Shown here piece after piece: positions 11,385 to 21,465 of a DNA stretch of 64,000 nucleotides. The stretch is taken from positions 23,798-87,797 of the forward strand of contig WBZZ01004032.1 of assembly GCA_019918135.1 (NCBI GenBank). The letters run 5' to 3'. Below the pieces are notes generated by a model. The model searched no databases. It had not been told where the DNA came from and saw only the letters and a list, made by a program, of their open reading frames with translations. A program made the position numbers and the translations under genes. This stretch comes from Paulinella micropora. Taxonomy: Eukaryota; Cercozoa; Imbricatea; Euglyphida; Paulinellidae. Positions within the stretch are counted from its first letter, which is position 1. Each line of letters begins with the position of its first letter.

Positions 11385-13330
11385 TTGCGACAATGGCCCC
11401 TACGGAAGCTTGCGGGCGAGCTCATCTGCGACCGTAAAACTGACAATAACACTATAGTGTGGGTAGACAATAGTGGTGCAAGCGAAACACAGTCCCCAGA
11501 TAGATCTACGTTTGTCAGTCTTAAGAGGGCCCCACAGAAATTCCGTATAGCGAAAGGGAGCATAAGAACCGAGTACAAAGGAAAGGTTCTAATGAACCTG
11601 TCGGGAGCTCATAGGGAGGAAGTCAGTGTCCTCGATGCACATACCACTTACAATCCACACCTAAAATACGGGTTAGTTGCCACTTCGGCATGGGTTCGTG
11701 GTTTCGCCGTCATACATCAGAACAACCAAGTGATAGTGCTCAAAAAGCCAATTCTTATTGAGGAAGATCAAATGGTGGCTAGAGGGAGAGCACTGGCAAA
11801 CCACTTGACGGTGTTTGATTCCCCAGGCACTCCACCACTCAATCCTAACCAGTGGTATGAGCCCATGGATTGCCCCTACCATCCCCCCAACAAGCGAGAC
11901 CGCCGAGCCCGATGATGGTGACACGTCGGACTCGGGGGGGCAAGCTTGACGCCCAACCTCTCATCTTTATCAGAAAACCAACCAACCTACCTATCACGGA
12001 GATACCGGCTAAGACGCCATTCACTTCTGATAACCCCGCTCCCCTGAAGAAGGACTATCGCCTCTTACGCTATGATCTTAGATGCCTGATAGGGATGCTC
12101 ATATTTTTGGCCGTCCACACTCGGCCACTCCTCATATGCCCTTTGAGTATAGCAGCCAAGTCTCAGGTTCCTAATCCGGAGATGTCTTATGCTATGGACA
12201 ACATGTATTGTTTGTTGTCACCATGCATCTGTGGTTGGCAGCGTGACGTACCTAATACATACGTACCTTACTCTGCTGATATAGATCCTGAGAAAGATGA
12301 GAGTGCTGAGAGTAAAGGAGATAAAGTGTCAGACAGTAAAGCTTTATGTCCTGTCGTCCGTCCTCACTATCATGAAAACATACATGCCACTGTGTTCCGT
12401 CGTATGTGTAAGCACAGAGGGGTAAAGCCATGGAGCGAATGGCTAGCTATATGGGAGTAAAGATAGTAGGGAAGGAGTGGAGGGAGCGAATAATGAGATG
12501 CGAGTGGTGTTTAAGGAATAAGATAAAGAGGGTGCCTCATTTCAAAGACAATCACCATGTGGTAGAACGCCACCCTGTGGTCCACATATCCATGGACACT
12601 CAGGGTTGGTAGAACACCACATCGTGGCACGGGAAAAAGTGTAAGTTCACCGTCAAATGTCTTGCATCCGGGTTTGAGTTAGACTATTACCTGAGGCACA
12701 AGAATGAGTTTTTCACGTGCTTCCTTAAGGCCGTTGCCTTCTTCGAACGGCATACGGGAAGGAAATAGAAATTCCTTACTTGTGACTAGTAATATGGTAA
12801 GTATAAGGAGTTTCAGACTTGGATTGACGCAAACCAAGTTACCAGTCCTCCTAGAGGCTCCGACGGGGGAGAAGCAGGCGGTTGCTAAAATAGAACGAGC
12901 CCACCATACGTGTGGCGGACCCGCAAGGGCAGTTCTAAGCGATGCCGAACTCCCTGAGTCCATGTGGACAGAGACGGAGAAAGCTTCTACCTATTTTGGC
13001 AACCTCTTACCTCTTGCCCGTGGTCCTTTAAGGGGAAATCTCCTTATGAAATCATTCATAAGAGGAAACCCCTTTTGCGTCAGTTACGCCCTATCGGATG
13101 CCTGGCATACATGAATGTAGACGCAAAGAGGGGAAAATGTGAGAGGGGGAGGAACGTTTTATTTCTCGGGTACGAAAGAAACAACGGCTATTAATATCGG
13201 GTATATGATCCGGTTGCGAGGAAAATATTCTGTAATGTCAGTGATGTTATTTTCGACGTTTGGAAATTGGGAAAGAGGGGGGCATCTAAGTCTCTCGAAA
13301 GAGACGATGTTTCGGGCGAGATGTTTTCTG
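11385..13330 (+). mobile_element. Second plus-strand copia remnant: protease, pre-integrase, integrase
   Basis: Starts abruptly next to the preceding element's RT with a protease-like VWVDNSGAS segment, then the NNQVIVLKKPILIEED block shared with the neighbour. A linker follows, then a GAG-pre-integrase CEWCLRNKIKRVPHFKD segment (12,430-12,612) and integrase pieces (IERAHH, KSPYEIIHKRKP, RPIGCLAYM) to about 13.2 kb. Gag and RT are absent. The element is broken in several places. It ends where the 224-bp repeat of the tyrosine-recombinase element begins, so it was probably interrupted by that insertion. Confidence 0.7.
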
Positions 13331-13554
13331 TTAAAGTTTCCGAATCGTAGTTTCGAATTTACTTAGAATGAGAACAGAAAAGCTTTATTGGCCTAAACCT
13401 TCCGAACTCGTCGGAGTAGTGTGGAGGGAAAGGGGCTAGGCTCAAATAATTCAGGACTCAAGTTTACAAAACACTAACAGTTGGCGGCTCTGATGTCCAC
13501 TCGGGACACAGACAGCCGCACCGAAAAACTTGAGTACTGAAACCGAACTTTACA
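13331..13554. repeat. 224-bp direct repeat, copy 1
   Basis: Begins TTAAAGTTTCCGAATCG and ends CGAACTTTACA. By eye it is identical over its full length to the copy at 14,183-14,406. Perfect identity implies a recent event or active homogenisation. I interpret it as the outer (B2) repeat of a tyrosine-recombinase element; a terminal repeat of a small LTR element is the alternative. Confidence 0.85.
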
Positions 13555-13555
13555 C

Positions 13556-13583
13556 AAAAAAAAAAAAAAAAAAAAAAAAAAAA
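13556..13583 (+). repeat. Poly(A) tract
   Basis: A run of about 28 A directly follows the first 224-bp repeat and is absent after the second. It marks the inner border of the 628-bp segment, and on the minus strand it is a poly(T) tract. Confidence 0.9.
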
Positions 13584-14182
13584 CCGGCACGCTCTACTTG
13601 TCAACTAAGAAGACCGGGTGGAGGAGGGGATAGTGGAAGGGTAAAACAAAAGGCGGAAAAAATACTATCCATTAAAGCCGGACAGAGAAACCGGGCGGAG
13701 GAGGGGAGAGCGGACGGCAGACTAACCTTAGAGTGACGGAACAATCCCTTAGACCGGAACAAACCTACACTAAACGAGGGAAGGCACCAAGCACGACGAG
13801 CAGGCCAACCTAGTGACTAGTTGTTCACGGCAACAACCGAAGGTAGCACCAAAGCAGTCCAAGGGAGACGCATCAAAGGCGGAGCGAGCGGAAGCAGCGG
13901 AGGCCACCAGCGATCACCAGAACGCCACCAGAAGTCCAGAGCAGACAGAAGCAAAGGACAAACCAAAACAAAACAAGGGAAGGGTGGGCGGGAGTTTGAA
14001 AGTTGGGAAAATCATCCGATCTTCCCAACTTTCCAACGTAGGCCAAACCAGACGCCGGATCAAACACGTGCCGGCTCCGCCGGCACGGCTACGCCGTGCC
14101 GACCGGACTACAGTAAAAACGAAACGTCTCCTCGGAACTTTAACGGCGGTTAACTCCGGGTTCGCCCGGAGCAAACCAGTAA
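13584..14182. repeat. Internal segment between the 224-bp direct repeats
   Basis: Sequence of mixed composition without a supported gene. It holds small inverted repeats, for example GTGCCGGC/GCCGGCAC near 14,070-14,085 and CCGGGTTCGCCCGG near 14,156. If the flanking repeats are B1 and B2 of a Ngaro-like element, this is the A2 segment. Confidence 0.4.
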
Positions 14183-14406
14183 TTAAAGTTTCCGAATCGT
14201 AGTTTCGAATTTACTTAGAATGAGAACAGAAAAGCTTTATTGGCCTAAACCTTCCGAACTCGTCGGAGTAGTGTGGAGGGAAAGGGGCTAGGCTCAAATA
14301 ATTCAGGACTCAAGTTTACAAAACACTAACAGTTGGCGGCTCTGATGTCCACTCGGGACACAGACAGCCGCACCGAAAAACTTGAGTACTGAAACCGAAC
14401 TTTACA
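14183..14406. repeat. 224-bp direct repeat, copy 2
   Basis: Identical by eye to 13,331-13,554. It lies 21 bp beyond the stop codon of the minus-strand recombinase frame, the position expected for the B1 repeat of a Ngaro-like element. Confidence 0.85.
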
Positions 14407-14427
14407 AAAACCTCCAACAATTTGAGC

Positions 14428-14810
14428 CTAGAGATTTGTCACTGCCCCCATAGCTTTTTGCTCTGCAACTAACTCTGCCAACCTTGCGCCTACGTATAGG
14501 CGAAAACAGGACGAGGACCACCGTCCCGCGCGCATGATAGTAGAGTCGGAAGCCCCAAGCGAGAAGAGACGAGCCGCGCCGCCACGACGAAGCGAGATCC
14601 CGTTGAATCGACCACCGGTCTTCACGCCCGCCTTCTGGAGAAGCTCTCTTGCTGTGCTGACGAAAGTTGAACGGTTGAGCGGAGAATTATCTGCCAGACG
14701 GAAGTAGGGATAGTTTCCCGCTGAAGGGAGCTTGTAGGCGTCGCGACTAGACTCGTAGACCTTCTTCCAAGCATGCGGACAAATGAGTGGGTTCTGCTCG
14801 GCCAGACCAA
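14428..14810 (-). mobile_element. Tyrosine recombinase C-terminal region
   Basis: The minus-strand frame contains FNGISLRRGGAARL followed by GASDSTIMRAGRWSS and CFRLYV. This matches the C-terminal catalytic half of tyrosine recombinases, where the family pattern is GHS.RRGGAT followed by I...GRW.S..F..Y. The frame is open upstream to the composition break at about 14.8 kb. N-terminal parts are not present. It belongs to the tyrosine-recombinase retroelements (DIRS, Ngaro, PAT) or Cryptons. Confidence 0.65.
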
Positions 14811-14830
14811 CATCACATCCGCGACGAGGC
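14790..14830. other. Junction between retroelement DNA and the GC-rich island
   Basis: Base composition changes within a few tens of bases from mixed to very GC-rich. Leftward, a recombinase frame on the minus strand is cut; rightward, a plus-strand glycoprotein frame begins without its N-terminus. Both genes being truncated at one point indicates a true breakpoint: the integration or rearrangement edge of the island, or an assembly join. Confidence 0.6.
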
Positions 14831-16634
14831 GTTCCACGCGGGCTGGGCCTTCGCGCCCGGCGTGCACACGGTGAGCTTCCAGGTGGCGGACCAGGCGCTG
14901 GCCCCCAACGTGCAGCCGGAGCGCTGCACGTACACGTTCGAGGTGCTACCCGCCTACGCCGCGCCGCGGCTGGCGTCGCTGGTGCTGAGCTACACGGTGG
15001 CGCGCGTCGGCAACTCGACGACGCACTTCACGGGCACCGTCGACTACGTGCTGGCCACCAACTTCCCGTACGTCAGCAGCTACAACGGCTCCCACGGCCT
15101 GACGCTGAGCGGCAACGTCAGCCAGGCCGCCGTGGCCCGGGGCGCGGCGGCGGACCAGAACTGCGGCACCGACCCGGCCGGGCGCCTGGCGCAGTACGGC
15201 GGCCGCTGCTTCCAGCGCTACGTCGCGACCTTTAGCATCGACGCGTGCGACCCCGTGCAGACGACGCTGCTCGTGCCGCACGACCTGGACTGCGCGCACA
15301 TGACGCAGGCCCTGAGCGACATCGACGGCGGCTGCACGACGCGGGCGTGGCAGGAGGTGGAGCTGTCGTTCGTGGCCCAGGAGTTCTGCTCCCTGGAGCT
15401 GGCCAGCAACAGCCTCAACGGCGGCATCGTGCCCGTGAACGAGTCGTACGCGCGCGCCCTGCTCGCGAGCCTCGCCGACTACCAGCAGGTGCGGGGCGGC
15501 GACATCGTGGCCACCACGGTCTTCTACGCCGCCTCCAACCAGTCCACGGGGCGGGTGCGCCTGTGCTTCATCGGCTAGTACGTGCTGTCGGACTCGGGCC
15601 TGGTGGTGGAGGACGTGGCGCTCGACCCCAGCGCGGGCTCGGTGGTCTTCACGCTCAACAACCAGAGCTACACCGTGAGCGAGCTGGACGTGCTCAACAC
15701 GACGCAGACGCCCAGCAACGTCGTGGCCTTCTGCGCCAACCTGAGCGTGCCCGACTACAACGAGACGTCCATCGGCGTCCAGGTCTCGTTCTGCGCCGCC
15801 GTCGCGTACCAGCTCGCCCCCAGCGCCGGGCGCCGCCGCCGCCACCTGCAGCAGCCGGTCCGGCCGGGCGCCCAGCCCGGGCAGTGGACGCGCGAGCTCG
15901 TGGAGCGCCGGCTGTGGGACGACCCGCAGGCCCTGCTAGCGCGCATGCAGCAACCGGAGGCGGCGCCCGCCGCCCCACCCCGCCGGCGCTCCATGCTGCA
16001 GAACGCGGCGCTGTCGGACGTGGGCCAGACCGAGTTCTTCGAGCTGTACATCGTGGCCGGCCCGGGGTCGCCGCCGGCACCCGCCGGCCCCGCGGAGCCC
16101 GGGGCCCGGCCCGACGGTGGCGGCGGCCGGGGTGGCCTGCAGAAGCTGGAGGAGTGGCTGCGCGTGCCGCTGTTCCAGTTCGCTGGCTTCGTCGTGAGCC
16201 GCGGGGTGCTGGTGCTGGCCGGCGCCGCCCTGCTGCTCTGCTGCCTGTGCGTGGGGTGCTGCGTAGGCGTCCACCGCACGCTGTACCACCGCGCCTGCTG
16301 GGGCCGCGCCCAGCTGCCGCTCGACGAGTCCGCCCCCAAGCGCGCCCACTCCCGCGCGCCGGGCGGGGGGCAGGTGTACGTGGCGGACGAGTGGCCGCTG
16401 CCCGGTGCGTACCACGACGAGGCGGACGCAGGGGCCGAGGAAGCGCTCGGGGACGACAGCGAGGCCGACGAAGGCATGCTCAGCCACCGCCACCGGTCGC
16501 TGCCGGGCGAGTTCGACCACGACGCCTCCCCGGGCCCGGCCCCGCAGGACAGGCTCCTGCTAGACACGTCCTCGTCCTGGCAGGACCTCGTCAGTGGGGG
16601 CGACCGCCACGACACGCGGGTCACGCTGCCCTAG
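14820..16634 (+). CDS. Type I membrane glycoprotein, N-terminus cut at junction
   Basis: The gene enters from the junction without a start codon or signal peptide. A beta-rich ectodomain comes first (PGVHTVSFQVAD, then YTFEVLP, reminiscent of PKD/Ig-type domains). It has many Cys and N-glycosylation sequons (NSTTHF, NGSHG, NVSQ, NESYA, NETS). A polybasic RRRRHLQ stretch and a second RRRSMLQ follow. Near the end lies one hydrophobic helix (GVLVLAGAALLLCC) with a cytosolic tail rich in Asp, Glu and Ser. This is the layout of a surface receptor or virion glycoprotein. The function is unknown. Located at the island edge, it is probably viral but could be host. The copy looks broken at about one point besides the missing 5' end. 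Confidence 0.55.
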
Positions 16635-16759
16635 CTTCGGCCGGGAGCGAGCTGGACCACGGGCGGCAAGCCGCCGGGTGAGGAGGTTAGGCAGGGGTAG
16701 ACAGGTGAAGTGGGGGTGGAATTGTGTGTGTGTGTGTGTGTACGGAACCGACCAGTCTG

Positions 16760-16765
16760 AATAAA
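16760..16765 (+). promoter_or_regulatory. AATAAA polyadenylation signal after the glycoprotein gene
   Basis: AATAAA occurs about 125 bp after the stop codon, preceded by a (GT)n run at about 16,721-16,741. The position fits 3' end formation of the glycoprotein transcript. Confidence 0.5.
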
Positions 16766-17014
16766 GCAAGCAAGCAAGCCAGCAAGCCAGCCAGACCGAG
16801 CAGGGTTGACTGATGTGGGGTTGACTGGTGTGGGGCTGCCCCCCCCTCGAGCCTACCGGCAGGCAGCCGGTGCCGGCCGGACGACGACCCCCCTCCTGCG
16901 CTCTGGCCCGCCCGTGCGTGTGCGACGGGCTAGCACCGCCCCCCCCCCTCCTCCCCCCCCCCTGCCGCCCCCGCTCCGCCCCCGCTGGCTCGCTTGGCCG
17001 CGCGACACCCCTAA

Positions 17015-18384
17015 AGTGAGCTACTAGCCTCTCCGCCGCCCGCCCGTCTCCGCCCATACGCTTCTCCCCCGACCGTGGGGGCCCACGTGTGGAGTCGTGT
17101 CACGGGCTACTTGAAGCTGTCCGACCTGGCGGTTCTGGCGTGCGCCACGAGCGAACAGCGAAATCTGCAAGCCACCCCCGGCTTTTGGACCCGCTACTCT
17201 TGTCCAGGACTGGACTTGGACCAAGAGCTGCCGGCCAAGCTGCTGCAGCTCTGGGGGCGGTCTGGAGCCGAGCGGGCGTGCCTATCCAGCGGGTCCGTGT
17301 CGACGAAACCAAGCTGTTCTCGCTGCCGCCCGAGCTGTGGTGTTTTCAGATCACAGAACTTGACCTGGAGCTGTCAGACCTGACTGAGGACATCGTCGAC
17401 CAGCTGAACTCACTGTGCAACAAGGTACGGTCGTTGTCCCTTCGTCTCCAAAGCAAGTTCGTACGTGTGGCGCCCTGGAGAGAGGAAACACACCGGAGAC
17501 AGCTGACCACGCAGGGTGTGCGGCGCCTGGGAAGCTTACTCTCACCGGTGCAGGCGCTGGCCTGCCGTGGTCTGCCAGAAAGAGTAGCCCTGGAATTATT
17601 TAGCCGACCCATAAAGGGGCTCCGGCGGCTGGCAATAACCGGCGCCTATGCTAATGTCTACACTGGTTTTGACCAAGCGGAAATAGACGCTCAACTACGG
17701 GGGGGGGGGGGGGGGGCTGGCCTCTTTGGTAGAGAAACAAGCGGCGACCCTCGAGGAGCTGTCCCTAGCCCATAATTCGGATATAGATGCAACGCTGTGG
17801 CCGGTCCTGCGGCAGCTGTCGGAGCTGCGGCGGTTGGATCTGACAGGCTGTCATCGCTTGCTTGGCCTCGAAGGGCTGCGCCACCTGTCGGCGCTCAAGG
17901 ACCTCGAGGAGCTGAGCTTGGGGGAGTGGCAATCACTGGAACCCGCCACCTACGCGAGGTAGCCAAGTGCTGCCCCAGACTCCGGCGCCTGGACCTGTCA
18001 GGTGTCAGGCTCGATGACACCAAGTTAGCAGCCCTGTTGGAGGCCAAGAGCCTCCAGGAGAGCCTCCGGGAGCTCCACCTGTGCCGCAAGCCACCTCGTT
18101 CAGCGTCCCCCCTGCTCACGGCCCACGGCCTAGCGGCCCTGGCACAACTGCCCCACCTGCGGGTGCTGAGCTTGGGGGTGAGCGACGGAGACCAAGTAGT
18201 GGAGTCACTCAGCGGGCTGACGTGGCTGGTAGACCTGCGGCTGTTCGTGGAACGGCTAAGCGTCGACGGCTTACTCCGGCTCCGGCAGGGGCTGCCTCGC
18301 CTCCAGTGGGAAATGCCTTTATTGACTGATTGTGTGCTTCACGGGAGGACGACGAATCATGGGCCTGCCGGACCAGCGCGCTAG
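17015..18384 (+). CDS. F-box / leucine-rich repeat protein (gene A)
   Basis: The first 50 or so residues form an F-box: VWSRVTGYLKLSDLAVLACA, then LQATPGFWTRY. F-boxes bind Skp1 in SCF ubiquitin ligases. Leucine-rich repeats follow, such as LEELSLAHNSDID, LRRLDLTGCHRL, LEELSLGEW and LRVLSLGV, which would present the substrate. No ATG fits the F-box frame, so the 5' end is uncertain and an upstream exon is possible. An 18-base G run lies at about 17,699-17,717. The gene looks broken at about three points. It converges on gene B and shares its 3' part with 20,945-21,434. F-box/LRR genes are common in protists and in some giant viruses, so the origin is open. Confidence 0.6.
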
Positions 18385-18413
18385 TTCTGCTTAGGCCGGG
18401 AACACTGTACTCG

Positions 18414-18419
18414 AATAAA
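18414..18419 (+). promoter_or_regulatory. AATAAA polyadenylation signal of gene A
   Basis: AATAAA in TCGAATAAAGCGTCGTC, about 30 bp after the stop codon. The same sequence context follows the duplicated 3' part at 21,454, showing that the signal was copied with the gene. Confidence 0.6.
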
Positions 18420-18453
18420 GCGTCGTCGCCAAGAAGGAACCGAACCCCCCTGC

Positions 18454-20549
18454 TTACTCGAGAGAGGGAAGAGAGCGGAGTGCTAGAGGACGGACGGGGG
18501 GGGGGGGTGATCTCACACCCAAGGGGTCGTCCGGGGGGTCGTCCGCCGGATCGGGCCATGGGTCGTCCGGGGGGCTGTCCGTCGAGAAAGGCCACAAACA
18601 TTCTAGACAACAACGCAGCGCCGCCGCCGCGTCGACCGGCACGACAGCACCAACTCCCAACCACCTGTTCCAGGCAGGCTCGGTCGGTTGCTGCTTTTGC
18701 AAGAACTGTGCTAGCTCTGAGAGCACACTCTTGCGTAGCGACCGCCGCCCCCAGCCGGTGGCGCCGGCCCGTCCGAACCCCGCCCGGATCAACAGAGACC
18801 CCGCTCCTCGCCAAACGTGGGTCAACCGCGTGCGGGCCCGGCTCCCACCGACGGCGTCGTCAGATTCGCCGGCCTCGGCGGCGTCGCCGGCCTCGCAGAC
18901 GGAGGCTACAAAACGCAGCCTCTGTTCCCGGGAGGAGGTTAGGGCGGGGGGGCCGGCACCGCTGCCACGCAGCTGCTGGCACAGATAGGTACAGACAGCG
19001 CGCAACGTCGCGGGGTCCTCCACACAGGAGCGCACAGCGGTAGTCACGTTCTCGATGACCTGGGTGTCTGGCCGCGTGGGTACGGAAGGCTGCGTTGTAA
19101 CAGCCGTGCCAGGTCTGGGTTCCCGTGCTGGACCAGCAAGAGACACAGCCGCACACTGCAGGGGCCTGCACGGCGCGACAGACTGTATTTCACGGTGTGT
19201 TGGCTGCAGGCCTGTAAGAGGGTACGCCACGAGGCCGTGCCGGTAATCCGTGCACGCAGCCACTGGACGCAGCGCTCAAACTCCTGCTCGGACACCACCA
19301 GGTCGTAGTCTAGGGACAGACACAGCAGGAAGGCCAGCCGCCACGGCGAGCCCGACGGAAACAGGGCCCCCGCGATCAACCAGAAGTAGGCGGTGGCGAG
19401 AGGCACTTCCAGTTTGGCGTCCGCCGGCACCACGGACGGGAGGGGAACCAGCCGCGTTTCCCGGTCGCTCGGCGCCTCCTCCCGGACCAAGATCCTCTCA
19501 CGGGGAAGACGCCCAGCAAATTCGACGTGCAACGAGGGGGGCTTCACGACCTCTGGGCGAAACCACGCGGGCAGACACTCCGTCCGCCAGTCTAGCGATA
19601 CACCGCTCCGGCTGTCCGCTGCGGCCTGGCGCGCGGGGGCGCCGGCCGACCCCCCGCCTCCTCCCGCCGCGGCCGCCAAGCTAAGCCGAAGCCGCTGGTA
19701 GCCCGCCACGGACAGCTCGCAGGTGTGGTTCTCCGGCAGGCACTCCCAGCACAACTCATCGAGCCACGACCCCGACATGGTCAGCCTGGCCGGCCCCGGC
19801 CCCGCCAGGGTACAGGTCACGGGCGAGCTGTGCACTCTGTGGTTCTCTTCGGGGTCGATGGTCAGTTCACTGAGCCGCGAGCCTGGCTGGACCGTGGTCA
19901 GTGTTGCTCGCGGCAGCGCCAGGCGCTCCAGCGCCGGACAACCAATGACCGACACGTGTCTGCAAAGCCCCCTGACCTGGGTACTAACTGTCCTGAGCCA
20001 CTGGCAGTTTCCGATCGTGAGCTCGTGCAGGCCGTCGGACCACTCAGGGGCACGCAAGACGACCACCAGATCTTCCACGTCGCAGTTCTGCAGGCGAACA
20101 CTGGCACCCGAGGCAACCACCAGGCTGATCGCGGTGGTCAACGCAGACTGTCCTGTCCCGAAAGAGGCATTCTCTAGGTGCACGGTGGTTGCCCTGTAAG
20201 TCCGAGAGCAGAGTTCCGGAGGTACGAGAAGCCTGCCCGGCTGGCTGGCAGCGAGCTCGATAGTAGTCACGCAAGGCCACAGGCTTTGCAGGCCGGGACA
20301 AGCAGCCAAGCACGCCAGGAACTCTGTCCAGCGCTTGGTGACTGCCATAGACGCGGTACGCGGCAGACTGAGCGAGAAATCCTGGCTGGCCCTGGCTAGC
20401 TGCCATGCTTCTTCTCGCCAATACTCTTCAAGCGCCTGTACAAACACTTGGATGTTCGTGCCGTCGTCCTGGCCGGACAGCTTGGCCTGTGCCTGCTTCC
20501 ACAAGCTCGGAAAGGACGGCGGCAAGGGCATACCGGGGGCGGAGTGCAT
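18454..20549 (-). CDS. Unknown protein of a local paralogous family (gene B)
   Basis: Start chosen at MHSAPGMPLPPSF (20,549). The N-terminal 100 residues are helical and include a KRWTEFLACLAACPGLQSLW block. A repetitive beta-strand region follows (TIELAAS, TVHLENASF, LTIGNCQWLRTV, ALERLALPRA) that looks LRR- or solenoid-like, then a helical C-terminal half. The same architecture and clear sequence similarity are seen in gene D (about 80 percent at DNA level by eye) and more distantly in gene E. The pattern KRW.(E/K)(F/L)LACL.....L..LW is shared by B and D, with E as RWSEFLSAL. Function unknown; the fold suggests protein binding. The copy seems broken at about one or two points. Confidence 0.55.
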
Positions 20550-20728
20550 CTTCTGTCTCCTTCGTCCCCAGCAAGAGCTTTTACCTAGTACCAAACCCGA
20601 CGGTTCCCCCCCCCTGGCGCAATCCACGCTACCTGGCCAAGGCGAAGAGCCCCCCCCCGCCAGCAAGGAGGGGAGAGGGGGCAGCGTCCGTCACGGCAGT
20701 GACGAGGGGGGGGGGGCGTCGGAGGGGG
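20550..20728 (-). promoter_or_regulatory. Likely promoter region of gene B
   Basis: Non-coding gap upstream of gene B, related by eye to the gap upstream of gene D (23,640-23,850). Both contain a TTTTAC(C/T)(T/G)(A/G)GT-like core about 30-50 bp from the start codon and long purine/pyrimidine runs. Confidence 0.35.
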
Positions 20729-20729
20729 G

Positions 20730-20944
20730 CTAGGCAGCCTGTCGCGGTGAGCCCAGTGCGGCCAGCCGCCTTCTTTGTAGGCCAGTCAGCGCTGGTGTGC
20801 TACACAGGCCACGCGTCCAGCCCCACAAGTACTGCAGGGTTTCGGTACGTGCACGGTCCCGTCTCTCTGCTAGCTGTGCCAAGCCGGCCTGTGTCAGGTG
20901 CTGCAGCTGTCGGCCACCGCAACGCCGGCTGGCGCTGGAGGGGT
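20730..20944 (-). pseudogene. 3' fragment of a gene E paralogue
   Basis: The last 70 or so codons resemble the C-terminus of gene E (CGRQL..LTQA.L.QL, TGLQRRRL, LGSPRQAA at the end). The fragment is fused at about 20,945 to plus-strand sequence related to gene A, so most of its gene is missing. Confidence 0.65.
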
Positions 20945-21434
20945 GCAATGGTCTTGAGACGCTGGATTGGGCACCCTTGCGCCGGCTCGCGAGGCCGGAC
21001 CTGTCCAACTCCCCAACTCAATGACCAGGTATACACACTCCACGTGAATGACTCGCCGTCACCAGCCGTGCCCAAGATCACGAGCCTCCGGGAGCCTCCG
21101 GGAGCTCTGCTGCGAGCCATCTCGTTCAACGTCCTCCCTGCTCACGGCCAACGGCCTAGCTAAATTGGCACGCCTGCCCTACCTTCGGGTGCTGAGCTTA
21201 GAGGTGGGCATCGGGGACGAGGTAGTGGGGTCCGAGGTAGTGGAGTCACTCGTTCGTCTAACGCCATTGGTAGAACAGTGGCTGTTCGCGGAACGGCTGA
21301 GCACTGACGGGCTACTCAAGCTCCGGCGGGCGCTGCCCTGCCTCAAGTGGAACCTGCCTTTTTTAACTGAGCGTGTGTGTGATTTTACAAGAGGCATAAG
21401 CCTGCCAGGGGGCCACCGCGCTAGTTTTACTTAA
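20945..21434 (+). pseudogene. 3' fragment of a gene A (F-box/LRR) paralogue
   Basis: Carries the last LRRs of gene A (LLTANGLAKLARLPYLRVLSL, and RLSTDGLLKLRRALPCLKW compared with RLSVDGLLRLRQGLPRLQW in A) and ends with a polyadenylation signal in the same position. The F-box and the first repeats are absent. With the preceding fragment it is the remnant of a duplicated E-A-B unit. Confidence 0.65.
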
Positions 21435-21453
21435 GTCTGGGCCACCGCACTCG

Positions 21454-21459
21454 AATAAA
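21454..21459 (+). promoter_or_regulatory. AATAAA polyadenylation signal of the gene A fragment
   Basis: AATAAA in the same TCGAATAAAGCGTCGTC context as at 18,414. Confidence 0.5.
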
Positions 21460-21465
21460 GCGTCG

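Larger units (their letters stand above)
13331..14810 (-). mobile_element. 3' end of a tyrosine-recombinase (Ngaro/PAT-like) retroelement
   Basis: Read on the minus strand: a tyrosine recombinase C-terminal region (about 14,810-14,428), then a 224-bp repeat, a 628-bp internal segment and a second identical 224-bp repeat. Ngaro and PAT-type elements end in just this way (ORFs, B1, A2, B2). Reverse transcriptase and the 5' repeat are not in the window, because the element is cut at the composition break near 14.8 kb. A plain DNA Crypton or an unrelated repeat beside a recombinase fragment remain alternatives. Confidence 0.45.

Noticed and set aside
13331-14406. Small LTR (TRIM-type) element with 224-bp LTRs
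   Set aside because: Possible, but the neighbouring recombinase and repeat order fit a Ngaro-like end better, and no primer-binding site or polypurine tract was clear.
14946-15845. Long antisense open frame under the glycoprotein gene
   Set aside because: Val/Gly/Arg/His-rich shadow of a GC-rich coding strand without domain features; the sense frame has sequons, Cys pattern and a membrane helix.
15245-16681. 478-codon plus-strand frame overlapping the glycoprotein
   Set aside because: Almost entirely Arg/Ala/Gly/Pro, as expected from reading GC-rich DNA out of frame.
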